DNA of 56,849 nucleotides from an uncultured Clostridia bacterium (GTDB lineage Bacteria > Bacillota > Clostridia > Oscillospirales > CAG-272): the NCBI GenBank assembly GCA_944381115.1, contig CALWJV010000017.1, positions 1 through 56,849 on the forward strand. The letters are read 5' to 3'. Each line of letters opens with the position of its first letter. Position 1 is the first letter of the stretch. A model generated the notes under the pieces. The model saw only the letters and a list, made by a program, of their open reading frames with translations. It did no database searches and had not been told where the DNA came from. Position numbers and translations under genes: made by a program. Shown here one piece after another: positions 1-7,926 of the stretch.

Positions 1-685
1 ATACAACCTTTCCGCTGTCTACGATTTTATCATTCGCTATTATGTTTATGTTTTTTCCGATTACAAAAGAGCGTTTTCTGTATTCGTCCGTAAAAGCGCG
101 GTAATCGCATGATAAAATTTTATTGTAATAAAAATCGAGTTTATTAAGAATATGTGCAATAAGTTTTTCTTTTAAAAAATTTACATTTTCAGGTTTCTGG
201 CTGTATAGTGCCCCAGCAATATTTCTGAGGTTTTCAGGAAAATTTTCAGTATAAATGTTTATGCCTATTCCGAGTACAATAAAATCGTACCCTGTTGCAT
301 CTTTATTTAATATACCTTCTGTCAAAATTCCCGAAATTTTAGAATTTTCATAAAAAATATCATTGACCCACTTAATTGAGACCTTTTTTCCTGTAACAAC
401 TTCGATAGATTCACAAACTGCGACTGCTGCTGCCGTAGTAATGTAGATCATTTTTTGAGGAGAAAGACCCAGAGCATTGATCGGTGGCCGAAAAAGAATA
501 CTCATATAGATACCGGTATTTGCAGGAGAGTAAAAATTCCGTCCGTCTCTGCCTCTTCCTGCGCTTTGACTGTCAGCAATTATAACAGTTCCATCAAATG
601 CGCTATGCAATGCAAACTCTTTCAATGTGTCCTGTGTAGAAACAAGTGAATTGTAATAATGTATTTGATAACGTTTTTTTTTCAT
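1..685 (-). CDS. birA: Biotin--[acetyl-CoA-carboxylase] ligase, partial (C-terminus outside window)
   Basis: The reading frame runs off the left edge, so the C-terminal part is missing. It joins biotin to the biotin carboxyl carrier protein through biotinyl-AMP in the cytoplasm. The hallmark SAGRGRDGRNFYSPA segment, the biotinyl-AMP loop of the family, is followed by TGIYMSILFRPP and later by KWVNDIF. There is no N-terminal helix-turn-helix domain, so this is the short form that cannot act as the BirA repressor of biotin genes. The ATG at 685 has no Shine-Dalgarno sequence. The frame stays open up to a stop at 752-754, and upstream codons encode SKIKKYL, which resembles the N-terminus of other short ligases. 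An ATT codon at 725-727 lies 8 nt after a GGAG (736-739), so the true start may be this non-canonical codon. Function confident, start uncertain. Confidence 0.9.
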   Translation of the reverse strand, partial: MKKKRYQIHYYNSLVSTQDTLKEFALHSAFDGTVIIADSQSAGRGRDGRNFYSPANTGIYMSILFRPPINALGLSPQKMIYITTAAAVAVCESIEVVTGKKVSIKWVNDIFYENSKISGILTEGILNKDATGYDFIVLGIGINIYTENFPENLRNIAGALYSQKPENVNFLKEKLIAHILNKLDFYYNKILSCDYRAFTDEYRKRSFVIGKNINIIANDKIVDSGKVV

Positions 686-764
686 CAAATATTTTTTAAT
701 TTTAGAAACTGAAATTGAATTTTTAATAACTTTTACTCCACTATCCTTAAATTAATTGAGTATT

Positions 765-793
765 ATTATAGCATATTTACAAAGCGTTGTCAA
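765..793 (-). promoter_or_regulatory. Sigma-A promoter for birA
   Basis: Reading the minus strand, TTGACA (793-788) and TATAAT (770-765) are separated by 17 nt, with a TGC extended -10 element. The predicted start is near 758, just upstream of the stop codon that bounds the birA frame. Confidence 0.85.
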
Positions 794-898
794 GTAAATA
801 AATTTTGTAATAAGATAACAAATTATTTTTAAAATGTATAAAATTGCGTAAAAAAAGCATAAAAAGAAAAATTTTGTCAATAAACTTGATAAATTATG

Positions 899-927
899 TT
901 GACAAATCATTATTAATATGCTATACT
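899..927 (+). promoter_or_regulatory. Sigma-A promoter for the NCS2 permease
   Basis: TTGACA (899-904), 17-nt spacer, TATACT (922-927), with TGC before the -10. The leader of about 90 nt holds a 9-bp hairpin (arms 954-962 and 969-977) without a T-run. No purine riboswitch core is visible, although such permeases often have one. The rest of the gap 686-1021 is the divergent birA/permease promoter region. Confidence 0.85.
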
Positions 928-1021
928 ACAATGTATGGTATTTTAAAACTTATTTATTTGAAAAATAATTCAAATAAGTATAAGGAGTTTAATATTAAAA
1001 AATAAAAAAGGAGACAGAAAT

Positions 1022-2476
1022 ATGTCAAAATTCACAGGTTTTCTAGACAGCAAGTTTATGCTGGAAGAAAAAGGCACCAATGTGAGAACAGAGTTCCGCG
1101 CAGGTCTTACCACCTTTATGGCAATGGTTTACATATTGATGGTAAATGCAGGAATGTTCTCTGACCCATTTGGAGACGGTACAAACGTTCTCGGTGTTTC
1201 TTATGGAGCAATGTACATAACAACTGCTATATCTGCTATTATCGGCACAGTGCTCATCGGACTTCTTTCCGGCTTACCCCTCGCCCAGGCTCCCGGTATG
1301 GGACTTAATGCATTTTTTGTATTTACTGTTTGTGTCGGTTTCGGTCTTACATATGCAAATGCACTTGTTCTTGTACTCATCGACGGTATCGTCTTCATCA
1401 CTCTTACCGTAACAGGTCTCAGAAAGATTATATTTGATGCGATTCCGTCTCCGGTTAAAAAAGCAATTCCGGCAGGTATCGGTCTGTTTATTGCTTTCTT
1501 AGGTCTTCAGGGAGCAGGTCTTGTAGTTAACGATGATTCAACTCTTGTAAACCTTGTTACGTTCAACCTTCTTGGTAAAGCAACATGGGCATCGATAATG
1601 CCTGTTCTGGTAACTCTCATTGCTTTCCTTGCAATGGGCATTCTTGCTAAAAAGAATATAAAGGGAGCAGTTGTATACGGTATACTCGGAGGCGCCATTC
1701 TTTATTACATTTTCGGACTTACCGTTCCGGGATTTTATGATTCTCTCAATATTACAATGTCTAATCCTTTTAATGCATTTAAAGAATTTGGTACTCAAAC
1801 TTTCGGTAAGGTATTTACAGAAGGATTTGATTTTTCCGGATATCTTGCACAAGAGGGAAATAATGTAGGAAGCCTAATAATTGTTATCGTTACATCGTCT
1901 CTTGCATTCTGTCTTGTTGATATGTTCGATACAATGGGAACGCTTTACGGTGCATGTGCACGTGGTGACCTTTTAATTGAAAAAGAAGACGGAGAAAAAG
2001 AAGTACCGAATATGGAAAAGGCGATGCTTGCCGACGCAGTTGCAACTACATCAGGCGCAATCCTCGGAACGTCCACCGTTACAACGTTTGTTGAATCCAG
2101 TGCGGGTGTCGGAGAAGGCGGTAAAACAGGTCTTACATCGCTTGTAACAGCATTTTTCTTCATTATCGCAATGTTCCTCACTCCTGTTGCAGAACTCATT
2201 CCAGGTGCAGCAACCAATGCAGCACTTATATATGTAGGAGTTCTTATGATATCCTGTGTTAAAGATATTGACTGGCATGATATAGGCGTTGCAATTCCTG
2301 CATTCCTTACCATTGCTTGTATGCCTTTTACATATAACATTTCTTACGGTATTGCATTTGGTATAATATCTTATGTAGTTATTAACATCTTCGATAAAGG
2401 TGGTTACAAAAAAATCAATATCGCAACTTATGTTATTGCAGCCCTGTTTATTGCGATGTTCCTTATTTCAAGATAA
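1022..2476 (+). CDS. NCS2-family (AzgA-like) nucleobase permease
   Basis: This is a multi-pass inner-membrane protein of 484 residues that probably imports adenine, guanine or hypoxanthine by proton symport. The N-terminal EFRAGLTTFMAMVYIL segment and the QAPGMGLNAFFVFTV motif are typical of the AzgA/PbuG branch. The motif AILGTSTVTTFVESSAGVGEGG is the substrate-site signature of this group. About a dozen hydrophobic segments are spread over the whole length. The start is the ATG after AAAAAGGAGACAGAA. The gene is monocistronic, with its own promoter and an intrinsic terminator directly downstream. The substrate cannot be fixed further from sequence. Confidence 0.9.
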   Translation: MSKFTGFLDSKFMLEEKGTNVRTEFRAGLTTFMAMVYILMVNAGMFSDPFGDGTNVLGVSYGAMYITTAISAIIGTVLIGLLSGLPLAQAPGMGLNAFFVFTVCVGFGLTYANALVLVLIDGIVFITLTVTGLRKIIFDAIPSPVKKAIPAGIGLFIAFLGLQGAGLVVNDDSTLVNLVTFNLLGKATWASIMPVLVTLIAFLAMGILAKKNIKGAVVYGILGGAILYYIFGLTVPGFYDSLNITMSNPFNAFKEFGTQTFGKVFTEGFDFSGYLAQEGNNVGSLIIVIVTSSLAFCLVDMFDTMGTLYGACARGDLLIEKEDGEKEVPNMEKAMLADAVATTSGAILGTSTVTTFVESSAGVGEGGKTGLTSLVTAFFFIIAMFLTPVAELIPGAATNAALIYVGVLMISCVKDIDWHDIGVAIPAFLTIACMPFTYNISYGIAFGIISYVVINIFDKGGYKKINIATYVIAALFIAMFLISR

Positions 2477-2490
2477 ATAGATAATTAAAA

Positions 2491-2523
2491 AAATACGCAA
2501 AGAAATTTGCGTATTTTTTTTTT
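2491..2523 (+). terminator. Intrinsic terminator after the NCS2 permease
   Basis: Stem AAATACGCAAA (2491-2501), loop GAAA, TTTGCGTATTT (2506-2516), then a continuous T-run. Confidence 0.9.
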
Positions 2524-2551
2524 AAAATAAACAGCAGTAAAATTTTAATGA

Positions 2552-2580
2552 TTGACTTTTTTTAATATGTATGCTATATT
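2552..2580 (+). promoter_or_regulatory. Sigma-A promoter for the HD-domain gene
   Basis: TTGACT (2552-2557), 17-nt spacer, TATATT (2575-2580) with a TGC extended -10. Confidence 0.8.
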
Positions 2581-2635
2581 TGTTATATACACATCGGACA
2601 TTTTTGTACATTAAAATATAAAAAGGAGAAAAGTT

Positions 2636-3229
2636 GTGGGAAATATTGACGCAGATAAAAAAGAATTTATTGAAATTTTCAGAAAAAACATAAAAAGAGA
2701 AGGAAGCACACAACTACTTGAATATATTCTTTCAGACAAATGTGATTTTTTTACAGCCCCTGCCAGTTCAAAATATCATAGCTCATTTGAAGGCGGATTG
2801 CTAAGACACAGTTTAAATGTTTATTACTGTCTTAAAAGTTACCTTGAAAGAGAAAGGGTTAAAAATACATACGGACTCGAATATTCGGAGGAAAGTATTG
2901 CAATAACAGCACTTCTTCATGATCTTTGTAAAATAAATTTTTATAAAATCGGATTTCGAAATGTAAAGGATGAACACGGTGTATGGCAAAAAGTACCGGC
3001 ATATGAAATTGATGATAAACTTCCTTACGGTCACGGTGAAAAATCGGTATATATTATATCAGGGTATATGAAACTAACAAGAGAAGAGGCATTTGCAATA
3101 AGATACCATATGGGATTTTCCGGTACAGATGACGACAGAAATGTCGGAAAAGCATTTGAAATGTTTCCTCTTGCACTTGCACTGTCTTTTGCGGATATGG
3201 AAGCAACATACTTTGTTGAAAGAGATTGA
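2636..3229 (+). CDS. HD-domain metal-dependent phosphohydrolase
   Basis: The product has 197 residues and appears cytoplasmic. The order of metal-binding motifs is that of the HD superfamily: a histidine in GGLLRHSLNV, the HD pair in ITALLHDLCKINFY, then HGEKSVY and the later histidine in IRYHMGF. Such proteins cleave phosphate esters or nucleotides, or act as 3'-5' exonuclease-type domains as in YhaM, but here no OB-fold or second domain is attached. The start is GTG at 2636, 7 nt after AAAAGGAG. It has its own promoter and is convergent with murA, with only 29 nt between the two stop codons and no obvious terminator. The substrate is unknown. Confidence 0.8.
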   Translation: MGNIDADKKEFIEIFRKNIKREGSTQLLEYILSDKCDFFTAPASSKYHSSFEGGLLRHSLNVYYCLKSYLERERVKNTYGLEYSEESIAITALLHDLCKINFYKIGFRNVKDEHGVWQKVPAYEIDDKLPYGHGEKSVYIISGYMKLTREEAFAIRYHMGFSGTDDDRNVGKAFEMFPLALALSFADMEATYFVERD

Positions 3230-3258
3230 ATAAAAATTAAAGAACAGATAGAAAAAGA

Positions 3259-4518
3259 TTACAGATTTTCCCTGAAACTTATTTTTGCACCTAATGATGT
3301 AAGTTTTTGAACGGTGTCTGAATAACCTCTGCTGATATAATGAGTGTTTTCAATAACAGTTTTTCCTTTTGCGGAAAGAGCCGCGATTATAAGTGCAGCA
3401 CCGCCGCGCAAATCTGTTGCCGAAACTTTTGTACCCGAAAAGTTTCGCTCTCCGTAAATTTTTAAAGTATCGCCTATAACACTACATTCCATTCCGAGTT
3501 TTTTAAGTGAATCCAGATATTTGAATCTTGATTTGAATACAGATTCTTTAATTGTACTTATTCCTTTTGCCTTGCTCATTAAAACCGCAAGTTGCGGATG
3601 CAAATCAGTAGGAAATCCCGGGTAAGGAGATGTTTCAACATCTGTGGCGATAAGATTTTCAGCATAAGCCGTAATGTTGTTGTCTTTTATTTCTATTTTA
3701 GCCCCCATATTTTTAAGTACGTTCAAGACCGAATTTAAATGCTCACACGGCGCGTCTGAGCATGTAACTTTTCCACCACACGAAAGACCGACGAAAAGGT
3801 ACGTTCCAGCCTCGATCATATCCGGTGAAACGGTAAATTCTGCGCCGTGAAAAGAATTTTGTCCGATGATTGTTATTTCGTCACTACCTGCTCCTCGTAT
3901 ATCAGCGCCGCAGGCGTTGAGAAAAGTACATACATCGATAACGTGAGGTTCACGTGCGGCGTTTTTAATTATTGTCGTACCTTTAGCCCTTGCTGAAGCG
4001 ATAATGGTGTTTATAGTACCTCCGACAGTTTTTTGCGGAAAAATTATAGTATTTCCGTAAAGACCGTTAGGAGCGGAGACAGTAATATTTCCACCGTCTG
4101 CTTCACAAACCGCACCAAGTGTCTCCATTGCATTTAGATGATAGTTTAAAGGACGACTTCCAAAATTACAGCCGCCTGTCAATACGTTGTCGTATTTTCC
4201 AAAGCGTGAAAGCATAGCGCCGATAAGATAACTTGAAGCACGCATTCGGCAGAGAAGTTCAAAAGGAAGAGGTTTAGGAGCAGCGTTTTCGGTGTTAACT
4301 GTCAGAGAATTTTCACCGTAATATATGACTTCACATCCGAGGATCTTAAGTATTGAAATACAGTCAAATACATCTGAAATATCCGGCAAATTAGATATTT
4401 TTACTGTTTTTCCGGTTATGAGAGCCGAAATAATGATAGCAACAGCGGAATTTTTTGAACCTTGCACTTTTATGCTCCCGTTAAGGCAATTACCCCCCTC
4501 AATAAAATAAAAACCCAC
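3259..4518 (-). CDS. murA: UDP-N-acetylglucosamine 1-carboxyvinyltransferase (MurA)
   Basis: Catalyses the first committed step of peptidoglycan synthesis, transfer of enolpyruvate from PEP to UDP-GlcNAc in the cytoplasm. From the chosen start, 419 residues. Lys22-Asn23 fall exactly at the canonical positions (QGSKNSA). The catalytic cysteine is Cys117 in LTGGCNFGSRP, the target residue of fosfomycin, so a Cys-to-Asp resistance change is not present. TDLHPQLAVL and DLRGGAALIIA cover the conserved Asp and Arg. The start is GTG at 4518, ten nt after AAAGGAG; a longer frame from an ATG at 4563 has no ribosome binding site and would shift the numbering. It lies 93 nt downstream of the AGCS symporter gene with no terminator between, so co-transcription is possible. 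Confidence 0.93.
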   Translation of the reverse strand: MGFYFIEGGNCLNGSIKVQGSKNSAVAIIISALITGKTVKISNLPDISDVFDCISILKILGCEVIYYGENSLTVNTENAAPKPLPFELLCRMRASSYLIGAMLSRFGKYDNVLTGGCNFGSRPLNYHLNAMETLGAVCEADGGNITVSAPNGLYGNTIIFPQKTVGGTINTIIASARAKGTTIIKNAAREPHVIDVCTFLNACGADIRGAGSDEITIIGQNSFHGAEFTVSPDMIEAGTYLFVGLSCGGKVTCSDAPCEHLNSVLNVLKNMGAKIEIKDNNITAYAENLIATDVETSPYPGFPTDLHPQLAVLMSKAKGISTIKESVFKSRFKYLDSLKKLGMECSVIGDTLKIYGERNFSGTKVSATDLRGGAALIIAALSAKGKTVIENTHYISRGYSDTVQKLTSLGAKISFRENL

Positions 4519-4611
4519 TCGTTTAACGCTCCTTTCTTTATTAACTGCTATCATTTTATGCAATAAAGAAAATTCGGTTAAAAGGGTGGAAAATATTTTA
4601 ATTTTAAAAGG

Positions 4612-5979
4612 TTATGAAATGTTTTTTCTTCTGGCAGCACACATTACAACGACAGGTGCAAGAGGAATTAAAGCAATAACATTAGGAATGACCATAAGAT
4701 TATTAAACATATCTGCAAGTTCCCAGACCAAATCATTAGGGAAGAGGGTTCCGAGGAAAATAAAACAAATTGAAATTACAGTATATATTATGGTTGATTT
4801 TTTACCGAAAAGATATTGGAAATTAAGTTTGCCAAAGAAATTCCAGCAAATTATAGTTGAAAAGGCAAAGAAAAACAAACAAACAGCAACCAAAACATTA
4901 CCAGCAGTATTTCCGAAAAGTGAAGAAAAAGACAGTTGAAGCATATTGGTTTTTGTTACTCCAGTAAGATTTTCTCCGTTTCTTCCATAGAATGTTGAAA
5001 TAACAACAAGTGCAGTCATTGTAAGAACGACAAACGTATCAATGAATACTCCAACCATTGCAAAAACACCTTGTTCGTGTGGTTCTTTAACATTAGCCAT
5101 TGCGTGAGCGTGAGGGGTAGAACCCATTCCGGCTTCGTTAGAAAAAAGTCCTCTTTTAGCGCCTTGACTTATTGCTATTTTTAGAGCCATTCCAACTGAT
5201 GTACCTGCTGCCGCTTTCGGCAAAAAAGCTGTTTTGAATATAATACCAAATGTGGATGGAATATACTTGATATTATAAATAAGCATTACAAATCCAAGTC
5301 CTAAATATAAAAACGCCATTATCGGAACGATTTTTTCTGTAACCGAAGCGATCCTGTGAATACCGCCGATAAATATAAAAGCAGAAATTGCAGTAAGAGC
5401 AAGTCCAATGATCCAGCCGGGAATATGAAATGCATTTTCTAAAGTCTCTGCAATGGAATTTGACTGTACCATAGAACCCATAAAACCCAATGCAATTGTT
5501 ATAGAAACAGCAAAAAAAAATGCTGATAATTTGCCAAATTTGCCTTTATATGCTTTTTTTATATAATAAACCGGTCCTCCGAGAATAGTACCGTCTTCTT
5601 TGATAATACGGGTTTTTTGCGCAAGTGTTGCTTCGGCATAAATGGTAGCCATTCCGAGGAAGGCAATTATCCACATCCAGAATATGGCACCCGGACCTCC
5701 GACGAGGATCGCACCGCATGCTCCGACAATGTTACCGGTTCCGACCTGAGCCGAAATTGCAGTGGCGAGAGCCTGAAAAGAAGAAAGTCCGTGTTTCCCT
5801 TTACCGCCGTTCATGGAAAAATTTCCGAATACTTTTTTAATACCTTCCCCAAAGCATCGGATTTGAACGAATTTCGTTCTTACTGAAAAATATATACCGC
5901 AACCGATCAGAAGAATCAAAAGTATGTAATCAGATAAATAAGAATTAATTGTCTGTACGATTTTTAATGCAGTTTCCAA
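4612..5979 (-). CDS. AGCS-family sodium:alanine/glycine symporter
   Basis: A multi-pass membrane protein of 455 residues that imports small neutral amino acids with sodium. The N-terminal half holds SSFQALATAISAQVGTGNIVG and GPGAIFWMWIIAFLGMATIYAEA, both AGCS hallmarks, and GLFSNEAGMGSTPHAHA is the central signature. The start is taken as TTG at 5979, about ten nt after AAGGAG (5990-5994), which gives the usual N-terminal helix. An ATG at 6039 lies inside the leader downstream of the terminator hairpin and has no ribosome binding site. A glycine riboswitch with terminator precedes the gene, which fits glycine as a substrate or signal. Confidence 0.92.
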   Translation of the reverse strand: METALKIVQTINSYLSDYILLILLIGCGIYFSVRTKFVQIRCFGEGIKKVFGNFSMNGGKGKHGLSSFQALATAISAQVGTGNIVGACGAILVGGPGAIFWMWIIAFLGMATIYAEATLAQKTRIIKEDGTILGGPVYYIKKAYKGKFGKLSAFFFAVSITIALGFMGSMVQSNSIAETLENAFHIPGWIIGLALTAISAFIFIGGIHRIASVTEKIVPIMAFLYLGLGFVMLIYNIKYIPSTFGIIFKTAFLPKAAAGTSVGMALKIAISQGAKRGLFSNEAGMGSTPHAHAMANVKEPHEQGVFAMVGVFIDTFVVLTMTALVVISTFYGRNGENLTGVTKTNMLQLSFSSLFGNTAGNVLVAVCLFFFAFSTIICWNFFGKLNFQYLFGKKSTIIYTVISICFIFLGTLFPNDLVWELADMFNNLMVIPNVIALIPLAPVVVMCAARRKNIS

Positions 5980-6050
5980 AATTTTATGTCTCCTTATGTA
6001 ATTTATTTTAATGGATATAACCCCCGTTTTAAAGAGCATTAAGTGCTATA

Positions 6051-6082
6051 AAACAAAAAATCAAACCATGCTAAGGTTTGAA
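6051..6082 (-). terminator. Terminator of the glycine riboswitch expression platform
   Basis: On the minus strand TCAAACC, loop TTAGCAT, GGTTTGA (6082-6062), followed by TTTTTTG. It lies between the aptamer and the AGCS gene, so it most likely acts as the riboswitch-controlled attenuator. Confidence 0.8.
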
Positions 6083-6115
6083 CAAAGATATTATAAATTT
6101 AAAGTTTTAAATTTT

Positions 6116-6232
6116 CAGCACTTTGTCCTTTGGCTTGAGAGTTTTAGCCCCTTCAGCATCCTTTTCGGAATTCTCCAAAGTTCTATCCGCCGATGGTTGC
6201 GAATGGCTCCCTCCGGTTTCTCATAAATATTG
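6116..6232 (-). ncRNA. Glycine riboswitch (single aptamer, possible upstream ghost aptamer)
   Basis: On the minus strand the segment CTCTCAAGCCAAAGGACAAAG matches the conserved 3' core of glycine aptamers, and GCTGAAGGGGC with TTTGGAGA match the 5' core. The P1 helix can form between ACTTTG (about 6183) and CAAAGT (about 6122). Only one full aptamer is present. The preceding about 45 nt (GAGAAACCGGAGGGAGCC onwards) could be the partial second aptamer seen in singlet glycine riboswitches. Glycine riboswitches upstream of AGCS transporters are well known. Confidence 0.85.
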
Positions 6233-6239
6233 TTTTTGA

Positions 6240-6268
6240 ATTATAGCATAAATAAAATGAAAAGTCAA
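6240..6268 (-). promoter_or_regulatory. Sigma-A promoter for the riboswitch-AGCS transcript
   Basis: Minus strand TTGACT (6268-6263), 17-nt spacer, TATAAT (6245-6240) with TGC before it. The predicted start near 6233 places the riboswitch at the 5' end of the transcript. Confidence 0.85.
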
Positions 6269-6313
6269 TATTTTTTAAAAAATAAGGATTTAAATGTTGA
6301 AAAAAATTAATTG

Positions 6314-6322
6314 TGATATAAT
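6314..6322 (+). promoter_or_regulatory. Possible extended -10 promoter for the MBL-fold gene
   Basis: TGATATAAT has both a TGn and a perfect -10, but the nearest -35-like TTGAAA is only 14 nt upstream. The 160-nt leader that would follow is AT-rich and shows no other structure. The gap 6269-6485 holds nothing else that I can identify. Confidence 0.4.
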
Positions 6323-6485
6323 GTTTATATGGATTTTAATTATAAGATGCAAATAATATATTGTAAAGCGTATCCTAAACAAAAAATCTAAAAAAAGTTT
6401 AATAACAGATTTTTATTGATTTAGACAAATAATTTTAAATTATACCGATAAAAACTGAATAAAATCGGCAGGATTGAGGGGTAAG

Positions 6486-7097
6486 ATGATAAAAACATTT
6501 TCAGAAGGAATTTTGGGTTCCAATACCTATCTTTATTTTGATGAAAAAAGTAAAGAAGGAATGATAGTAGACTGCGGAAACAATCCAGATGATATATTTG
6601 ATTTTTGTAATGAAAATGGGGTAAATGTGCGTATTATAGTGCTGACACATGGTCATTTCGATCATGCACATTTTATAGAAAATTATAAAAACAAATTTAG
6701 TTGTGCAGTTACTGTCTGTCATGAAAAAGAGATACCGGTGCTTAGTGACAGCATGGCAAATGTATCTATGCTTTTCGGTTATCCGGAGATATATCCGAAC
6801 CCAGATAAAACAGTAGCAGAAGGAGATATTTTGAATGTCGGAAACAGTAATTTTGAAGTTCTGCACACTCCAGGACATACTCCGGGAGGAATTTGTCTAT
6901 ACTGTGAAAAAGAAAAGATAATGTTTACTGGAGATACGCTTTTTTGTGGCGGAAGAGGACGTACGGATTTTAAATACGGTGATGAAAGTGCACTTATTTC
7001 TTCGCTTGAAAAATTAATAAATATGGACGGAGAAATATCTTTTTACAGCGGTCACGGTATGGAAGGGAAGATAAAATACGAAAAAACGACGTACTGA
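6486..7097 (+). CDS. MBL-fold metallo-hydrolase (glyoxalase II-like)
   Basis: A cytoplasmic protein of 203 residues. The metal-binding motif LTHGHFDH begins with His55, followed by the histidine of LHTPGHTPGG, the aspartate of MFTGDTLF and the C-terminal SGHG. This set gives a binuclear zinc site of the type used by hydroxyacylglutathione hydrolases. The size fits the short YcbL-like group, which hydrolyses thioesters or related compounds; many Clostridia with such genes lack glutathione, so the true substrate is open. The start is the ATG at 6486 preceded by GAGGGGTAAG; a TTG at 6474 in frame is less likely. No clear terminator follows before the ribosomal-protein promoter. Confidence 0.85.
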   Translation: MIKTFSEGILGSNTYLYFDEKSKEGMIVDCGNNPDDIFDFCNENGVNVRIIVLTHGHFDHAHFIENYKNKFSCAVTVCHEKEIPVLSDSMANVSMLFGYPEIYPNPDKTVAEGDILNVGNSNFEVLHTPGHTPGGICLYCEKEKIMFTGDTLFCGGRGRTDFKYGDESALISSLEKLINMDGEISFYSGHGMEGKIKYEKTTY

Positions 7098-7202
7098 TTT
7101 TATTTTGGTACGTTTAACCTTTCAAATAAAAAATTAAAGTAATATAAATATGAAAAAGTAGAAAATTTTATAAATAAAGGTATATAATTTTTATAAAAAG
7201 TA

Positions 7203-7231
7203 TTGACATTGAAGGAAAAATATGATATAAT
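7203..7231 (+). promoter_or_regulatory. Strong sigma-A promoter for rpmG-secE-nusG-rplK-rplA
   Basis: TTGACA (7203-7208), 17-nt spacer, TATAAT (7226-7231), with TGA before the -10: a full consensus promoter, as expected for a ribosomal-protein operon. Confidence 0.9.
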
Positions 7232-7237
7232 TATTTT

Positions 7238-7260
7238 ACCTCTGCGGAGAGGTTTTTTTT
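7238..7260 (+). promoter_or_regulatory. Terminator-like hairpin at the predicted transcript 5' end
   Basis: ACCTCT, loop GCGG, AGAGGT (7238-7253) is a perfect 6-bp stem followed by eight T. It starts about where transcription should begin (7 nt after the -10). It could abort transcripts after about 23 nt or protect the mRNA 5' end. Confidence 0.5.
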
Positions 7261-7344
7261 GTGTGCAGATTTTTTCTTTGCTGAGGGAGATAAAAGAGCG
7301 GTATAATTATGCCGCTCAAATCAAAATTCAGGAGGTGCAACCAA

Positions 7345-7494
7345 GTGAGAGTTAAGATTACATTAGCTTGCTCTGAATGCAAGCAGCGCAATTATGATAC
7401 TACCAAAAATAAGAAAAACGACCCGGATAGACTCGAAATGAATAAGTTTTGTCCTTTTTGCCGTAAGCACACTCCCCATAAAGAAACAAAATAA
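7345..7494 (+). CDS. rpmG: 50S ribosomal protein L33
   Basis: A 49-residue protein of the large ribosomal subunit. It keeps the zinc-binding pairs ACSECK and CPFCRKH, so it is the zinc-containing (C+) form, and it has the family pattern [23 protein letters not shown]. The start is GTG at 7345, placed 7 nt after a very strong AGGAGGTG; the upstream ATG at 7309 would give an atypical extension. It is the first gene of a rpmG-secE-nusG-rplK-rplA operon, the usual arrangement in Firmicutes. Confidence 0.95.
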   Translation: MRVKITLACSECKQRNYDTTKNKKNDPDRLEMNKFCPFCRKHTPHKETK

Positions 7495-7507
7495 GGAGGG
7501 GTGTTGA

Positions 7508-7915
7508 ATGGCAGAGAACGAAAACAAGGAAACTAATGAAGAACTTGCAGATGCAGCTGAAAGTAATGCGGAAAATACCGAAAACGTTGCAGAAGTTACC
7601 GAAGTTACATCTGAGGTAACAGAGGATAATGTCAGTAAGCAGGGATTAGTTGCAATTGAGGAAAAGAAGCCTGCGAAGAAAAAAATAAAGGAAGGGAAAA
7701 AACCCGGACTTTTCATTCGCATCGGACGTTCTTTGAAAAAATTCTGGAAATCAATGAAGAGTGAACTCAAAAGAGTTACATGGATAAATCGCAAGCAGAC
7801 ATTTACAAGCACACTTTTAGTACTTGTTTGTATTGCTGTATCCATGATGGTGATAGGATTTCTTGACGTAGGTCTTTCCATGGGACTTGAAGGTCTTGCA
7901 AATCTGTTTGGATAA
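7508..7915 (+). CDS. secE: Preprotein translocase subunit SecE with long acidic N-terminus
   Basis: The essential small subunit of the SecYEG protein-conducting channel in the inner membrane. Residues about 75-135 form the conserved SecE core: an amphipathic segment (SLKKFWKSMKSELKRVTW) and one membrane span (LLVLVCIAVSMMVIGFL). The protein has 135 residues, about twice the usual 60-70, because of an N-terminal extension of about 60 residues that is rich in Glu, Asn, Val and Thr and then Lys-rich (KKPAKKKIKEGKK). The extension is low complexity, so its role is unclear. Ribosome binding site GGAGGGGTG, 5' neighbour rpmG 13 nt away, nusG 11 nt downstream. Confidence 0.93.
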   Translation: MAENENKETNEELADAAESNAENTENVAEVTEVTSEVTEDNVSKQGLVAIEEKKPAKKKIKEGKKPGLFIRIGRSLKKFWKSMKSELKRVTWINRKQTFTSTLLVLVCIAVSMMVIGFLDVGLSMGLEGLANLFG

Positions 7916-7926
7916 GGAGACTTGCA

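Noticed and set aside
899..1021. Purine riboswitch before the NCS2 permease
   Set aside because: None of the conserved aptamer bases is present; only a simple 9-bp hairpin.
1538..1852. Antisense ORF inside the NCS2 permease
   Set aside because: Shadow of the coding strand with no ribosome binding site; the permease frame covers it fully.
3230..3258. Read-through extension of the HD-domain protein past TGA
   Set aside because: The codons after TGA run only about 20 residues into the murA end; nothing supports stop recoding.
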